From the NCBI GenBank assembly GCA_035719105.1, contig DASTGN010000008.1, forward strand, positions 62,001 through 126,000: 64,000 nt of DNA, written 5' to 3'. Position 1 is the stretch's first letter. The number at the start of each line of letters is the position of its first letter. A model generated the notes under the pieces. It had not been told where the DNA came from, did no database searches, and saw only the letters and a list, made by a program, of their open reading frames with translations. This document shows, piece by piece, positions 55,150 through 64,000 of this stretch. A program made the translations under genes and the position numbers. The DNA comes from UBA8389 sp035719105. GTDB taxonomy: Bacteria > Bacteroidota > Bacteroidia > Bacteroidales > UBA1402.

Positions 55150-56748
55150 TTAGTTGCTTACTGGCTCGAATATCAGTCTGTCAATTCGAAATTTGCGGGT
55201 ATATAGGTTGTTGTTCAACTCAGTTGTGGTCACATTCGTTTTAACCATCAATTTTGTTGTAACCACATATTCATTATAATTGTGCAAACCGGCGCGGTAA
55301 TCCACCCACCATAAGCGATCGTAATAGTTGGAAATTGGAAATTCAAACCCACTGTATGCTTTCATTTTAACCTTTCTGGTTCCACTAGTCACAAAACTAC
55401 TCAGTTTAGCCGTCGTGTTGGTGGTTTTTCCAGTAGGTGTCATGTACGTTAAGTCAAACAACAATTTGGTACTATCTCTTGGTGTTCCGTCCAAACTAGC
55501 AGGAACGAATTCCACATAAATATCATACTTGCCGGATAAAACGTTAGGGACGTCAAAGGTGACAGCCGGTTGCGCGGTGGTCGTGTTCGGAACCACTTCA
55601 ATGTATCGGGACTCACTTACGGGAACACTACTTTCGGAAGTAACGGTACGAGTATTGATTCCGGTGTTTGGACCTGCGACACGACCCTCAGTAGCCTCAC
55701 ATTCGAGTTCAATTGGTTTGTTCCATGTTTCATTCGCCTGATAATTGAGCTTGTCAGTTAAATAGACCATCCCGTTTGAAGCAATTTGCTTGACACTCCC
55801 ATCGAATAATGCATCCGGATCGTGAATCACACTACCTAACGTAGAAATGATGGAATCCGGATGGTTTGTCACATCAATCACTTCTTTGTATATCAGATTA
55901 TTAATAATTGCCAACGATGTTTGAACCCTTTGAATAGAGTCTGCCAACTCGGTGTTGGCCGAATACGTTTTAAAATAGGGAGCTAATCGAGTATAAGCAT
56001 CTTTCCAAGCAGTATCCGAAGGTATCAGCATGGTAAAAACAGAATCCTCTCTATGAATGCTTCCGAGGTTATCATCGAATAGACGGTTGTAAGAAGTCGT
56101 GACACTGTCATATACGGTTCGTCCATTATTATCGATATCAATGGGTGTACTTAGGGCCTCATTGAATCTTTTTTCTTCGAATGCAAGTATAAACGCGGAT
56201 AATTTGGCATTCTTACCAGAAGAGAAAATGTATTCATACACATTGTTGTGGTATTGGATTTTAGTACCGATGGTATGCAATATCCCATTTTTTGCCAACA
56301 AGTCATTCTGTAACAAGGGAGAGCCTCCAAAAACAGTTCCCTCCAGAGTAAAAGCATACATTTTATCATTAATCATTCGAACCGGCTTTCCATTACCGTT
56401 CGAGCTCGAATTGTTGAATCTGGCCACATAATTCTTAACCATCCAATTGGCTTGAGATTTATCGAGCGTATCCGGATCCAAGTCGGTCAAACAATCATTC
56501 ACCGGTGCCCAAACAGTAAATGTTTGATTTGCTGACAGAAGGCTATCCAAACCCGCAACCTTGATCATTTTTGCAAACTTTGACAATTGACTGTCTTTGT
56601 TTATTTTTTCAAACAGATTTTGGTCAGGCAGATTTGCAGAGCGTTCATAATGTGAAAGGTACTCGTCTTGACAGCCAAAGAACAACAACGCAATCATACA
56701 CGCAGCTATCTTGGTCATGCTACTATTTTTTGTCATATAGATTTTCAT
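55150..56748 (-). CDS. Fasciclin (FAS1) domain lipoprotein with C-terminal beta-sandwich (copy B)
   Basis: A 532-residue protein with a lipobox (ALLFFGC, Cys near residue 26), so surface or periplasm facing and lipid anchored. Residues about 40-165 form a FAS1 domain (FTVWAPVNDCLTDL, then NGILHTIGTKIQ). A second, larger FAS1-like domain follows (about 170-345; FTMLIPSDTAWKDAY). The remaining residues to 532 form a beta-sandwich (GKYDIYVEFVPASL, FRIDRLIFEP) that looks like a carbohydrate-binding module. FAS1 domains mediate adhesion in many organisms. In this operon it takes the place usually held by SusE/SusF-type glycan-binding lipoproteins. ATG 56748 is preferred to a TTG at 56760. Confidence 0.85.
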   Translation of the reverse strand: MKIYMTKNSSMTKIAACMIALLFFGCQDEYLSHYERSANLPDQNLFEKINKDSQLSKFAKMIKVAGLDSLLSANQTFTVWAPVNDCLTDLDPDTLDKSQANWMVKNYVARFNNSSSNGNGKPVRMINDKMYAFTLEGTVFGGSPLLQNDLLAKNGILHTIGTKIQYHNNVYEYIFSSGKNAKLSAFILAFEEKRFNEALSTPIDIDNNGRTVYDSVTTSYNRLFDDNLGSIHREDSVFTMLIPSDTAWKDAYTRLAPYFKTYSANTELADSIQRVQTSLAIINNLIYKEVIDVTNHPDSIISTLGSVIHDPDALFDGSVKQIASNGMVYLTDKLNYQANETWNKPIELECEATEGRVAGPNTGINTRTVTSESSVPVSESRYIEVVPNTTTAQPAVTFDVPNVLSGKYDIYVEFVPASLDGTPRDSTKLLFDLTYMTPTGKTTNTTAKLSSFVTSGTRKVKMKAYSGFEFPISNYYDRLWWVDYRAGLHNYNEYVVTTKLMVKTNVTTTELNNNLYTRKFRIDRLIFEPVSN

Positions 56749-56760
56749 TTTGCGGGTCAA

Positions 56761-58608
56761 TTAATCCGTGTTTTCCTTATCCAGATAGCTTACAGGAACG
56801 TATTCAATGTAATCCAATTGAAATTCTCCATCTTCACGTTCAACGTTTTTCGCCCTGAAATAATGATAATCATAATCTTGAAAGGTAAAAGTTCCTACAA
56901 TAACACGCAAATCGTTTGTCGATTGTCGGAGCGTGATGTTGTAACCAGAATTGTAAATAGCGTTTCCACTTTTCATATATCCCCTATTCCGCATCATTTT
57001 GTCATTTTCCAAACCATTGTCGTTTGTTTCTGTGTCGGGAATCCAACCTACGGTGGGATCACTTCCTCGTTTACTCAAGTCGACAGGAATACCAACAATC
57101 TGTCCATCAATGAACAACTGAGCAATTCCACGCCATGGCACAGCGTTGTAACCAAATCGGATTTCATATGTTCCAGGAGGCACTGGTGGAAGACGAAGCG
57201 TAAAGTCATACCATCCACGAATACTGATTTCGTCTGCTTGATGGTCATCCCAGGCATTGTTGCCCCACAAAATGATCTTGCAAGCCGGATTGAACTTAAA
57301 GTATTCACCACAATAATTAGGCGGAATGGTTCGACTGTCGTCCAAATTCCAGCGAATATTGTTATTGGTCAATTGAGGAGGTATGGCATAGGCATCAATG
57401 CGGATTCGCTTGTTTAGGACGTCCTTGACCATGTTGTCTTCGTTGTAAACCAGTATTTTTGTAAGCGCATGTACATAACCGTTCATGCCATCCAAGTTGC
57501 TTTGAGACTCATTGACGCCCACGTAGGAACCATCTTTAAGCAAATTAATTTTATTGCCAGCTTTAAACTCAATCAATCGCTTGCTCAGCATGGTTTCATA
57601 ATATTCGTATCGTTGATCCATCGCATACGCAGAAGTATTGGGGCCTGAATAAATAAACGAGTTGGTTGACATTTGCCTGTTGAGAAGGTGATAGGATACG
57701 AATTGGTTTAGAGGATTTCTTCTACTGGTAAAATCATCCAGATCTTCGGTACCATAATAGGCTTTGCAGTATTCTATCAATTCATCTATATTATTGATAT
57801 TCTGAGCTTTGAACACATCGTCCGTTTCTGCTAATAGCGTATATCCAAACTTCCTCTTATGCACCACAGCGATGCTGTATCCAACGACATTGGTACGATC
57901 GGCTCCCGGGCTGGGATCCTTATAAGATAAATCATAAATGCCTTGTACAGAATCAATTAAATGAGTACGCTCAAACGCTTCCGTAAAAAGTTTGAAATAT
58001 TCCTGTCCTTTTAAAACAGTCAAAAGATTATCCTCCGAAGGTTCTACAACCTGACCTACAATGTGAACCACACCGTTATGAACTTCGTTGTCTTTTAACA
58101 GTATAGGTGCGTTCTTGTTCACCAGAATGACTTGGTGACCGGGAATGGCGTTTGAATAGGAAATTACCAAAAAGCGGTCACTCATATTCGGCGTGGGCAA
58201 TGCACCTTCTTCGAAATCATTGGACAAATATTCCTTGGATTCGTTACGAATAATGTGATTGTTGATGATTTCTTGCTTGTCAGCTTCCGTTAATTGGTCA
58301 TAGGTCATACCCTTCTTTACAAAATAGGCTTGGAAAGCAGAATCCGTTGGTGCGAAACAAGTAAAATGACCATACAACGACAACATGTTGTAGTTATTTG
58401 ATTCGTTGATGATGCGATAAAATATCGACAAATTCTGGTCTTTCTTGCAAAAGGAAGCTACTGTTTCACCAGTAAACGTATAGTAATATTTGTCCTTTAA
58501 ATTGTCTGAATTGCATGATGACAGCAATCCCAGGCAGACAAGCAGTAGGAGAAAATAGCTACTTGGTTGAATGCGAATTATTTTCATTGTCAAATCCTTA
58601 ATTTTCAT
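56761..58608 (-). CDS. Fasciclin (FAS1) domain lipoprotein with C-terminal beta-sandwich (copy A)
   Basis: A 615-residue protein with a lipobox (LGLLSSC, Cys near residue 32). Architecture matches copy B: FAS1 domain 1 (about 45-185; FTCFAPTDSAFQAYF, HNGVVHIVGQVVEP), FAS1 domain 2 (about 195-385; GYTLLAETDDVFKAQ, MNGYVHALTKILVY), then a C-terminal beta-sandwich (about 400-605; PPGTYEIRFGYNAVPWRG, FQLDYIEYVPVS). The two copies are diverged but share order, so they arose by duplication. It lies between SusD of pair 1 and copy B with essentially no gaps. MKIKDLT at 58608 is chosen because earlier in-frame codons overlap the SusD stop. Confidence 0.85.
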   Translation of the reverse strand: MKIKDLTMKIIRIQPSSYFLLLLVCLGLLSSCNSDNLKDKYYYTFTGETVASFCKKDQNLSIFYRIINESNNYNMLSLYGHFTCFAPTDSAFQAYFVKKGMTYDQLTEADKQEIINNHIIRNESKEYLSNDFEEGALPTPNMSDRFLVISYSNAIPGHQVILVNKNAPILLKDNEVHNGVVHIVGQVVEPSEDNLLTVLKGQEYFKLFTEAFERTHLIDSVQGIYDLSYKDPSPGADRTNVVGYSIAVVHKRKFGYTLLAETDDVFKAQNINNIDELIEYCKAYYGTEDLDDFTSRRNPLNQFVSYHLLNRQMSTNSFIYSGPNTSAYAMDQRYEYYETMLSKRLIEFKAGNKINLLKDGSYVGVNESQSNLDGMNGYVHALTKILVYNEDNMVKDVLNKRIRIDAYAIPPQLTNNNIRWNLDDSRTIPPNYCGEYFKFNPACKIILWGNNAWDDHQADEISIRGWYDFTLRLPPVPPGTYEIRFGYNAVPWRGIAQLFIDGQIVGIPVDLSKRGSDPTVGWIPDTETNDNGLENDKMMRNRGYMKSGNAIYNSGYNITLRQSTNDLRVIVGTFTFQDYDYHYFRAKNVEREDGEFQLDYIEYVPVSYLDKENTD

Positions 58609-58621
58609 GGTTTGGTCTGTA

Positions 58622-60196
58622 TTATTCAATATCAGAGGAAATGGTATAGAATGGATTCTGTTTAAGCAACGTATTTAATTTCAATTCGTTGGCATTGATG
58701 GGCATGAAAAGCGCATTCATATCGCTCAATCTGCTCTCTGCAGTGGCTTGATCCAGAAAGGCATATTTCTTCATCAGATAGGTTCCCACGACATTGGTTG
58801 GAGTTCCTTCTCTATGGATTCTACGCATCAGGTCAAAATATCTTTTCCCCTCGAACATAAATTCACGTTGACGTTCATCCAAAACCAAATCCCTCATCAT
58901 GGCTTGTGAATTAAAGTTTGAGAACTGCAATGAGCCGATTCCAAGATCGGGGTTGGCTCGATCGTAGGTTTTCGAAACAAGGCCGAATGCTTCTTCCAGG
59001 TTAGGCTGTCCACCGATTTCCACCAACGCTTCCGCCTTCATGAGGTAAATATCCGGAAGTCTATAAAAAATCCAATTGGGACTTGATACGGTCATCTGAT
59101 AATCGCTTTCAGACACTGTACCAGACAGGTTGGCAATGGGATTTGCAATATATTTCATGATTGGGAAGAAAGCACCGCTGGAAACTGGTTGATAGGCATT
59201 TTTACCTCTCAAATCCGATTTACCGAATAAGGTGGTTTTGTTGGCAAAGTCATAGGATGATAATTGGTAGGTATTATAGCCTGGCCGACTACCTGCGACG
59301 AAATTCCCTCCCGACTTTTCATACATTTCATAAATCACATAATTCTGGATGTTTTTAGCATCGAACTGCAACTCAAAAATGCTTTCCTTAGAGTTTCCAT
59401 CAATGAATACGTTTTTATTGTAAACTGCGGAAGGTTCCAAAACCAATCCGGTCGATTGGTCATCAAGAATCTTATTGCAATAGGTTATACAATTTTCATA
59501 ATCATCCTTCCATAAATACAAATCGGCAAGTAATGCCCGAATCGATTTCTGAGTCATGCGACCCTTATCGTAATTTTTGTTTTCGTAGCCTGAGACGGCA
59601 TTGTTTTCACAACTTTTCAAATCTTCAATTAAAAAATCGACCACAAATTCGGGAGTGGATTGGGCTACTTCAAATGATTCGGAATCACCTATTGTCGGTT
59701 TGGTGACAAAAGGTATATCCTTGAAGGTCCGTACCAATGTAAAATAACATAATGCACGAATGCCCTTCACCTCAGCGAGGTACGCCCGAAGTTGACCTTC
59801 CGTGAAATTTGGATCCATCTTTCTAACATCCGGTGCATAATAAATGACATTGTTGCAATAGTTGATCACTTTATAGAAGTCATTCCAGTAAGTATATGAA
59901 TTGGTGCTGTTTAAACCCAGATTCAGCAAATAGGTTATATCCCTGTTAGGATTCATACCTTTGACTACATTATCGGAACGAACTTCTCCCCATACGATCA
60001 ATCGTTCTAAAAAAGATGGTTCATTCATTTCACGATAACAAGATCCAACCATACTTTTTACATCGCTCTCATCCTTCCAAAACTCTTCATGAATCGTTTC
60101 AGATTGAGGGCGCAAATCAAACCAATCGGTGCAAGCTGATAAAGAAATCAGAAGCAAAACAAAGCCGAAGTTTAAACGGATAGAATGTATTTTCAT
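58622..60196 (-). CDS. SusD/RagB-family nutrient-binding lipoprotein (pair 1)
   Basis: A 524-residue protein with a lipobox (LISLSAC, Cys near residue 22). SusD blocks: DWFDLRPQSETIHEEFWKDE at the mature N-terminus, YNDFYK-like WNDFYKVINYCNNVIYYA, AEVKGIRALCYFTLVRTF, and the C-terminal ERQREFMFEGKRYFDLMRRI. It forms the lid of the SusC encoded 17 bases upstream. The two SusD proteins of the locus differ strongly, suggesting they bind different parts or sizes of the glycan. Confidence 0.95.
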   Translation of the reverse strand: MKIHSIRLNFGFVLLLISLSACTDWFDLRPQSETIHEEFWKDESDVKSMVGSCYREMNEPSFLERLIVWGEVRSDNVVKGMNPNRDITYLLNLGLNSTNSYTYWNDFYKVINYCNNVIYYAPDVRKMDPNFTEGQLRAYLAEVKGIRALCYFTLVRTFKDIPFVTKPTIGDSESFEVAQSTPEFVVDFLIEDLKSCENNAVSGYENKNYDKGRMTQKSIRALLADLYLWKDDYENCITYCNKILDDQSTGLVLEPSAVYNKNVFIDGNSKESIFELQFDAKNIQNYVIYEMYEKSGGNFVAGSRPGYNTYQLSSYDFANKTTLFGKSDLRGKNAYQPVSSGAFFPIMKYIANPIANLSGTVSESDYQMTVSSPNWIFYRLPDIYLMKAEALVEIGGQPNLEEAFGLVSKTYDRANPDLGIGSLQFSNFNSQAMMRDLVLDERQREFMFEGKRYFDLMRRIHREGTPTNVVGTYLMKKYAFLDQATAESRLSDMNALFMPINANELKLNTLLKQNPFYTISSDIE

Positions 60197-60213
60197 GTCG
60201 TTAACTTTTTTAT

Positions 60214-63200
60214 TTACAATATAACCGTTACCCCCAAAGTGAAATATTTTGCTCGAGGTGTTTTGTTGTTGTCTGTACTAACTCCAAGCAGACCATATCC
60301 TGGATTCATATTGATGGACACTTCCGGATCAACACCAGTGTATTTGGAAAAAGTAGCCACATTATTGAGGGTCAAATAAAAATTCATCTGACTGAGCTTT
60401 AACGGTTTCAGCAATTTTTTATCCATTTCGTAAGAGAATGTCACATATTTAAGCCTTAAGAAAGAGCCATCTTCCACATACCTGTCACTTCCCAAGTTGT
60501 TAAATCCATAATTATACAATGCTCTGGGTATTTGAGTCAAATCTCCGTCCTTACGCCAACGCCAGTTTACAGAAACCGATTGGTTGTTGTTTGTCATCAT
60601 ATTCTCGGCATCCATTCTTGCCTTGTTGAGGATTTTATTTCCATACCTAAAATTAAAGAAGGTGTTGAACGAGAAATTTTTATACCGAATGGTTGAACCA
60701 AACCCTCCGTTCACTTTCGGATTGCTGTTCCCCAAATAAACAATATCCAGCTCATCAATGCTTCCATCATGATTAATGTCTTCATACATGGCATCTCCAC
60801 CCCTGAACAAATAGCTGGAAGTGGTTCCATACGCAAAATACATCGGGAAGGGGTTCCCTTTGCTGTCGGTTATGACCTCATTTGCGGCATTTCGAGCTAC
60901 TGGGCTGCTGCCATCCTGATCTGCACTATATTTATCATACTGATAAACACCCTTATACCTAAAACCATAAATGGAACCAAGTGCATTTTTTTCTTGCAAT
61001 CGGGACAAATAATTCCCATTCGTATAGGTAAAGTTCGAATTATAAGCATTTAAAAACGTTTGGGACAACGACACAATTTCGTTGATGTAGTTGGACAGGT
61101 TAAGGTTGAAATCAAAAGTCCATTTCCCTGCGGTGATGATCTTATTGGTCGAAATATTGAATTCCCAACCTGTGTTGTCCATGACTCCGGCGTTTATATA
61201 GTCTAAAGATGAAAAACCGGAAGAACCTGGTATACTTTGATTTTCGAACAACAAATCTTCTGTCCTCTTTTTATAGACATTGAAGTCCATGTTGCATTTA
61301 TAATCGAAGAGGCTCATGTCAAATCCAAGATTCCTGGATGTTGATTTTTCCCATTTGAGGTTGGCCAACATGACTGATGTCGGTTTAACCGTTGAGATAT
61401 CGATGTAATTATTTCCATAACTGCCCCAATCGCCATCGTAACGGCTGAAGTACAAATAATCCCGGTTTGGCGTATTGCCCACTACCCCATATCCAGCACG
61501 AATACCCCATTCACTAAGCCATGTTTTGGTGGGTTTCATGAATTCTTCATCCGATATGATCCATTTGGCTGAAGCTGCCGGAAAGTTACCCCATCGATTA
61601 TTGGAACCGAACCTTGAGTCCGCATCTCTTCGAATGGATAAATCTGCAATGTATTTGCTTTTATAAGCATAATGAACTCTGCTTAGAAGCCCCATGGATC
61701 GACGCTGTCCAAAACCGTTTCTAAAAATCCGTTCGTTGCCCGCCACAGTTGGGTCGGTGATGACAGACGAAGGCAAACCGTACGATTCAAACTCTTGACT
61801 GTGCGAATTAACAGATGATATTTGCCACGATCCATAAACCATTAATTCGTGTCCATCACCAATTTTGGGAATCCAGGTCAAATTTTGATCGGCATACATC
61901 GATAACGATTCTGCTTCCTTTCCATATGATCGGTTTACCGTTTCATCATCCCAGTTTTTGGAGGTGACTTCCCTGGGTAAGAATCGGTGTAAATTTTGAT
62001 TGTCTACGTCGAAGGATACAAAACCATTGTACCTCAAGTACGTTACGTTCGGATCAAAAAGATCATATTGCAAACGAAAGGTCGGAATGATTCGAAGATT
62101 CTTTTCATTGTTTACTGCTAAATGAGCTAATGCAACCGGATTTAAAAGATCGCGTTGGGAAGCGTCAAGTGTAGATGTTTGTGGAATGACATAGAAATTA
62201 CTCATATTCTCCCCAAACTGATCTTGTTCATACACAGAGACATTGGGCATTTTCCGATAAGCCATGCTCAACAAATTGTCCGTATTGTAACCATCTCCTA
62301 CATCCGAAGCTAAATTCTTGTGATTGTTGGTCTGTGTAATTGAAAAGTCAGTCGTGAATTTAATTCGATCCGATACCTGGTATTCCAAATTAGATCTTCC
62401 GGTGATGCGTCCAAGTTGCTGTTTAATAATGGTACCAGATTCATCGTAATAACCCAATGACATTCTAAAACGAACTTTGTCTTCCCCACCCGAAAGTGTC
62501 AAATTATGATCGTTTGTAAAACCATATTGCGTTATGGCTTTCACCCAATCGGTGTTGTTGTTGAAATTCTCATATTCCGAAAAGGAAGGATCATAGTTAA
62601 ATTCAGGCTTACTCGCATCCGCTTCGTTTTGATAGGAATTGAAATAAGCTTGTTTCATCATCATGGTATAATCGTTACCACTCAACATTTTCAAACCTGC
62701 TGGTTGCGTTTTTCCTGAAAATCGATACGAATACTGTACACGTGTGGGGCCTGTGATGCCTTTTTTGGTTCGTATGGAAATTACGCCGTTTGCTCCTCGG
62801 GAACCCCAAATGGCAGCGGCAGCTCCATCTTTTAGTACCAGAATTTCCTCAATATCATCTGGACTGATATTCAGCAGATTGGCAAATTGTTCTTGGTTTG
62901 CAGTGGCATAATCAAAGGAAGTGCTGATGTTGTTTTCGAAAGGAACATCGTTTACAATGATCAAAGGTTCTGCATTCGAATTGATGGAGGATGTCCCACG
63001 AATTCTTAAAGTGGAACCAGACCCTAAGTTTCCTGAATTTCCAACAATATCAAGACCCGCAATGCGACCCTGAAGTGCATCATCAATGGATGAAACCGAT
63101 AATCCGGCGAATTCTTTCGTGTTGATTTTCTGTACGGCACCTGAGATTTCACGTTGAGGAATCGCCAATGTACCATCGGAATACATTCTCTTGGCGGAAA

Positions 63201-63558
63201 CCACCACTTCAGAAATCTGCGTTTTTTCTTCCATTTGTATATCAAATCTCGTTCTACTTCCAATTGGATAAACGGCAGATTTATATCCCACATAATTAAT
63301 TTTCAGAGAGTTGCCTGTATTTTTTATATCCAGCGAAAAATTTCCACTGTAATCTGTCACGGTTGCAGAAACGATGCGATTGGTTTTATCTATTTCCAAC
63401 ACATTGACTCCGATCAGTTCCACATTTCCTTCTGAAAAAATCCGACCAGTGACCAACACCTTTTTAGTCTGAGTCTGACTAAACAATAGAACAGGCCAAA
63501 CAATCAGAATCCAAAGCATTATGGGACGGAGGTTATTCATAACTAAAACTTTTTTCAT
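60214..63558 (-). CDS. SusC/RagA-family TonB-linked outer-membrane transporter (pair 1)
   Basis: A 1114-residue importer with a signal peptide, a carboxypeptidase-regulatory-like domain (VLVTGRIFSEGNVELIGVNV, about 34-110), and a plug with LRIRGTSSINSNAEPLIIVN followed by IEEILVLKDGAAAAIWGSRG. A full barrel ends in FTLGVTVIL. These are textbook SusC features, including the ALQGRIAGLDI block. An in-frame ATG at 63540 is an alternative start. It begins 3 bases after the stop of the FAS1 gene at the right edge, so the operon extends beyond the window. Confidence 0.95.
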   Translation of the reverse strand: MKKVLVMNNLRPIMLWILIVWPVLLFSQTQTKKVLVTGRIFSEGNVELIGVNVLEIDKTNRIVSATVTDYSGNFSLDIKNTGNSLKINYVGYKSAVYPIGSRTRFDIQMEEKTQISEVVVSAKRMYSDGTLAIPQREISGAVQKINTKEFAGLSVSSIDDALQGRIAGLDIVGNSGNLGSGSTLRIRGTSSINSNAEPLIIVNDVPFENNISTSFDYATANQEQFANLLNISPDDIEEILVLKDGAAAAIWGSRGANGVISIRTKKGITGPTRVQYSYRFSGKTQPAGLKMLSGNDYTMMMKQAYFNSYQNEADASKPEFNYDPSFSEYENFNNNTDWVKAITQYGFTNDHNLTLSGGEDKVRFRMSLGYYDESGTIIKQQLGRITGRSNLEYQVSDRIKFTTDFSITQTNNHKNLASDVGDGYNTDNLLSMAYRKMPNVSVYEQDQFGENMSNFYVIPQTSTLDASQRDLLNPVALAHLAVNNEKNLRIIPTFRLQYDLFDPNVTYLRYNGFVSFDVDNQNLHRFLPREVTSKNWDDETVNRSYGKEAESLSMYADQNLTWIPKIGDGHELMVYGSWQISSVNSHSQEFESYGLPSSVITDPTVAGNERIFRNGFGQRRSMGLLSRVHYAYKSKYIADLSIRRDADSRFGSNNRWGNFPAASAKWIISDEEFMKPTKTWLSEWGIRAGYGVVGNTPNRDYLYFSRYDGDWGSYGNNYIDISTVKPTSVMLANLKWEKSTSRNLGFDMSLFDYKCNMDFNVYKKRTEDLLFENQSIPGSSGFSSLDYINAGVMDNTGWEFNISTNKIITAGKWTFDFNLNLSNYINEIVSLSQTFLNAYNSNFTYTNGNYLSRLQEKNALGSIYGFRYKGVYQYDKYSADQDGSSPVARNAANEVITDSKGNPFPMYFAYGTTSSYLFRGGDAMYEDINHDGSIDELDIVYLGNSNPKVNGGFGSTIRYKNFSFNTFFNFRYGNKILNKARMDAENMMTNNNQSVSVNWRWRKDGDLTQIPRALYNYGFNNLGSDRYVEDGSFLRLKYVTFSYEMDKKLLKPLKLSQMNFYLTLNNVATFSKYTGVDPEVSINMNPGYGLLGVSTDNNKTPRAKYFTLGVTVIL

Positions 63559-63561
63559 GTA

Positions 63562-64000
63562 TTAAAACTTTAGCGCTTTGTCAATGAGATGGATAACAGC
63601 TCGAGACGAGGAAATTATCTGAGTGGCCCTCATATAATCCCCATTGTTCACAATATAATCTCTCGCCATCTGGTTATATAAGCCATCTGTTTTTATGACA
63701 TTGGCAACATTAGAAGGATTGGTGCATTTTACATGTAAATCTGAACCATTACCATTAATTTCCAGTTTGAAGAATTTACCGGAATCGTCTCTGGCAGCAG
63801 TTTCAAATTTCAAATTGGTAACTGGCTTTCCGTTTATGTACGTAGAATTGTCCATGAAATGATATTTCAGGAACTTCAAAAGATACAGTGTCTTTTCCTT
63901 TTTAAGGTTGTAATCTGTTTCATTTGCGATTTCATCCCAGGTAAACAACTTCGCATCAGAAGCAAATGCTTGATTTAAAGCCTGTTCTGTCGGCACAAAA
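63562..64000 (-). CDS. Fasciclin (FAS1) domain protein, C-terminal part (runs off the right edge)
   Basis: The open frame continues to the window edge: the GTG at 63994-63996 is an internal Val in FVPTEQALNQAF, the first strand motif of a FAS1 domain. The visible 146 residues include LLKFLKYHFMDNSTYING, a lipophilic core and the family-type ending SSSRAVIHLIDKALKF. The protein ends with the FAS1 domain and lacks the C-terminal beta-sandwich of copies A and B. It is directly upstream of SusC pair 1. The start, signal peptide and any earlier domain lie outside the window. Confidence 0.82.
   Translation of the reverse strand, partial: FVPTEQALNQAFASDAKLFTWDEIANETDYNLKKEKTLYLLKFLKYHFMDNSTYINGKPVTNLKFETAARDDSGKFFKLEINGNGSDLHVKCTNPSNVANVIKTDGLYNQMARDYIVNNGDYMRATQIISSSRAVIHLIDKALKF

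Overview
The window is a chromosomal segment of a Bacteroidota bacterium, most likely of the order Bacteroidales. Evidence: SusC/SusD outer-membrane pairs, a hybrid two-component regulator, large sets of secreted glycoside hydrolases, a protein with a type IX secretion (T9SS) C-terminal sorting domain, TAnnTTTG-type -7 promoter motifs with short leaders, and almost no Shine-Dalgarno sequences. Genus cannot be fixed by eye. No tRNA, rRNA, CRISPR array, insertion sequence or phage gene was recognised. No gene-free stretch exceeds 300 bases; the largest are 41629-41845 (217 b), 39226-39414 (189 b), 7030-7210 (181 b) and 14528-14675 (148 b). Region 1 (1-7029, minus strand) holds a GH106-type alpha-L-rhamnosidase cut by the window edge, a GH2 enzyme with an extra C-terminal domain, and a LacZ-type GH2 beta-galactosidase. 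This looks like part of a pectin/rhamnogalacturonan-type degradation cluster that continues to the left. Region 2 (7106-22953, both strands) is housekeeping and accessory: bifunctional proline catabolism (PutA), a 6-phosphogluconolactonase-like beta-propeller, a GntR/UTRA regulator followed by an ATP-grasp protein, a shortened secreted glycosidase-like fragment and a YqaA membrane protein, a small winged-helix protein, a TonB-dependent receptor, an S4 RNA-binding protein, a ferritin-like/VIT1 metal transporter, an S41 protease lipoprotein, an outer-membrane barrel, a DUF1801 protein, a MATE exporter and a split ThrE-type amino-acid exporter. Region 3 (22993-64000, nearly all minus strand) is one large polysaccharide utilization locus (PUL). 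In transcription order from the right edge it has a FAS1 (fasciclin) protein (partial), SusC, SusD, two FAS1 lipoproteins, a second SusC and SusD, an AraC regulator, a GH36 alpha-galactosidase and aldose 1-epimerase. Then come a plus-strand hybrid two-component sensor and, divergent from it, a second GH36, a clan GH-D alpha-galactosidase-like enzyme, GH29 and GH95 fucosidases, a GH92 alpha-mannosidase, an SGNH acetylesterase, a duplicated FG-GAP/VCBS protein with a T9SS tail, and a GH2 beta-mannosidase-like enzyme. How it fits together (inference): FAS1/SusD lipoproteins bind a complex glycan at the surface and SusC imports it. Periplasmic exo-enzymes strip acetyl, alpha-galactosyl, alpha-fucosyl, alpha-mannosyl and beta-mannosyl groups; the mutarotase feeds released galactose to metabolism; the hybrid sensor and AraC protein control the set. 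No endo-acting depolymerase is visible, so the substrate is either short or opened by an enzyme outside the window. The most unusual elements are the FAS1-SusCD array, the self-duplicated T9SS FG-GAP protein inside the enzyme operon, a 12-bp perfect inverted repeat in the divergent sensor/GH36 promoter region, and a strong intercistronic hairpin.
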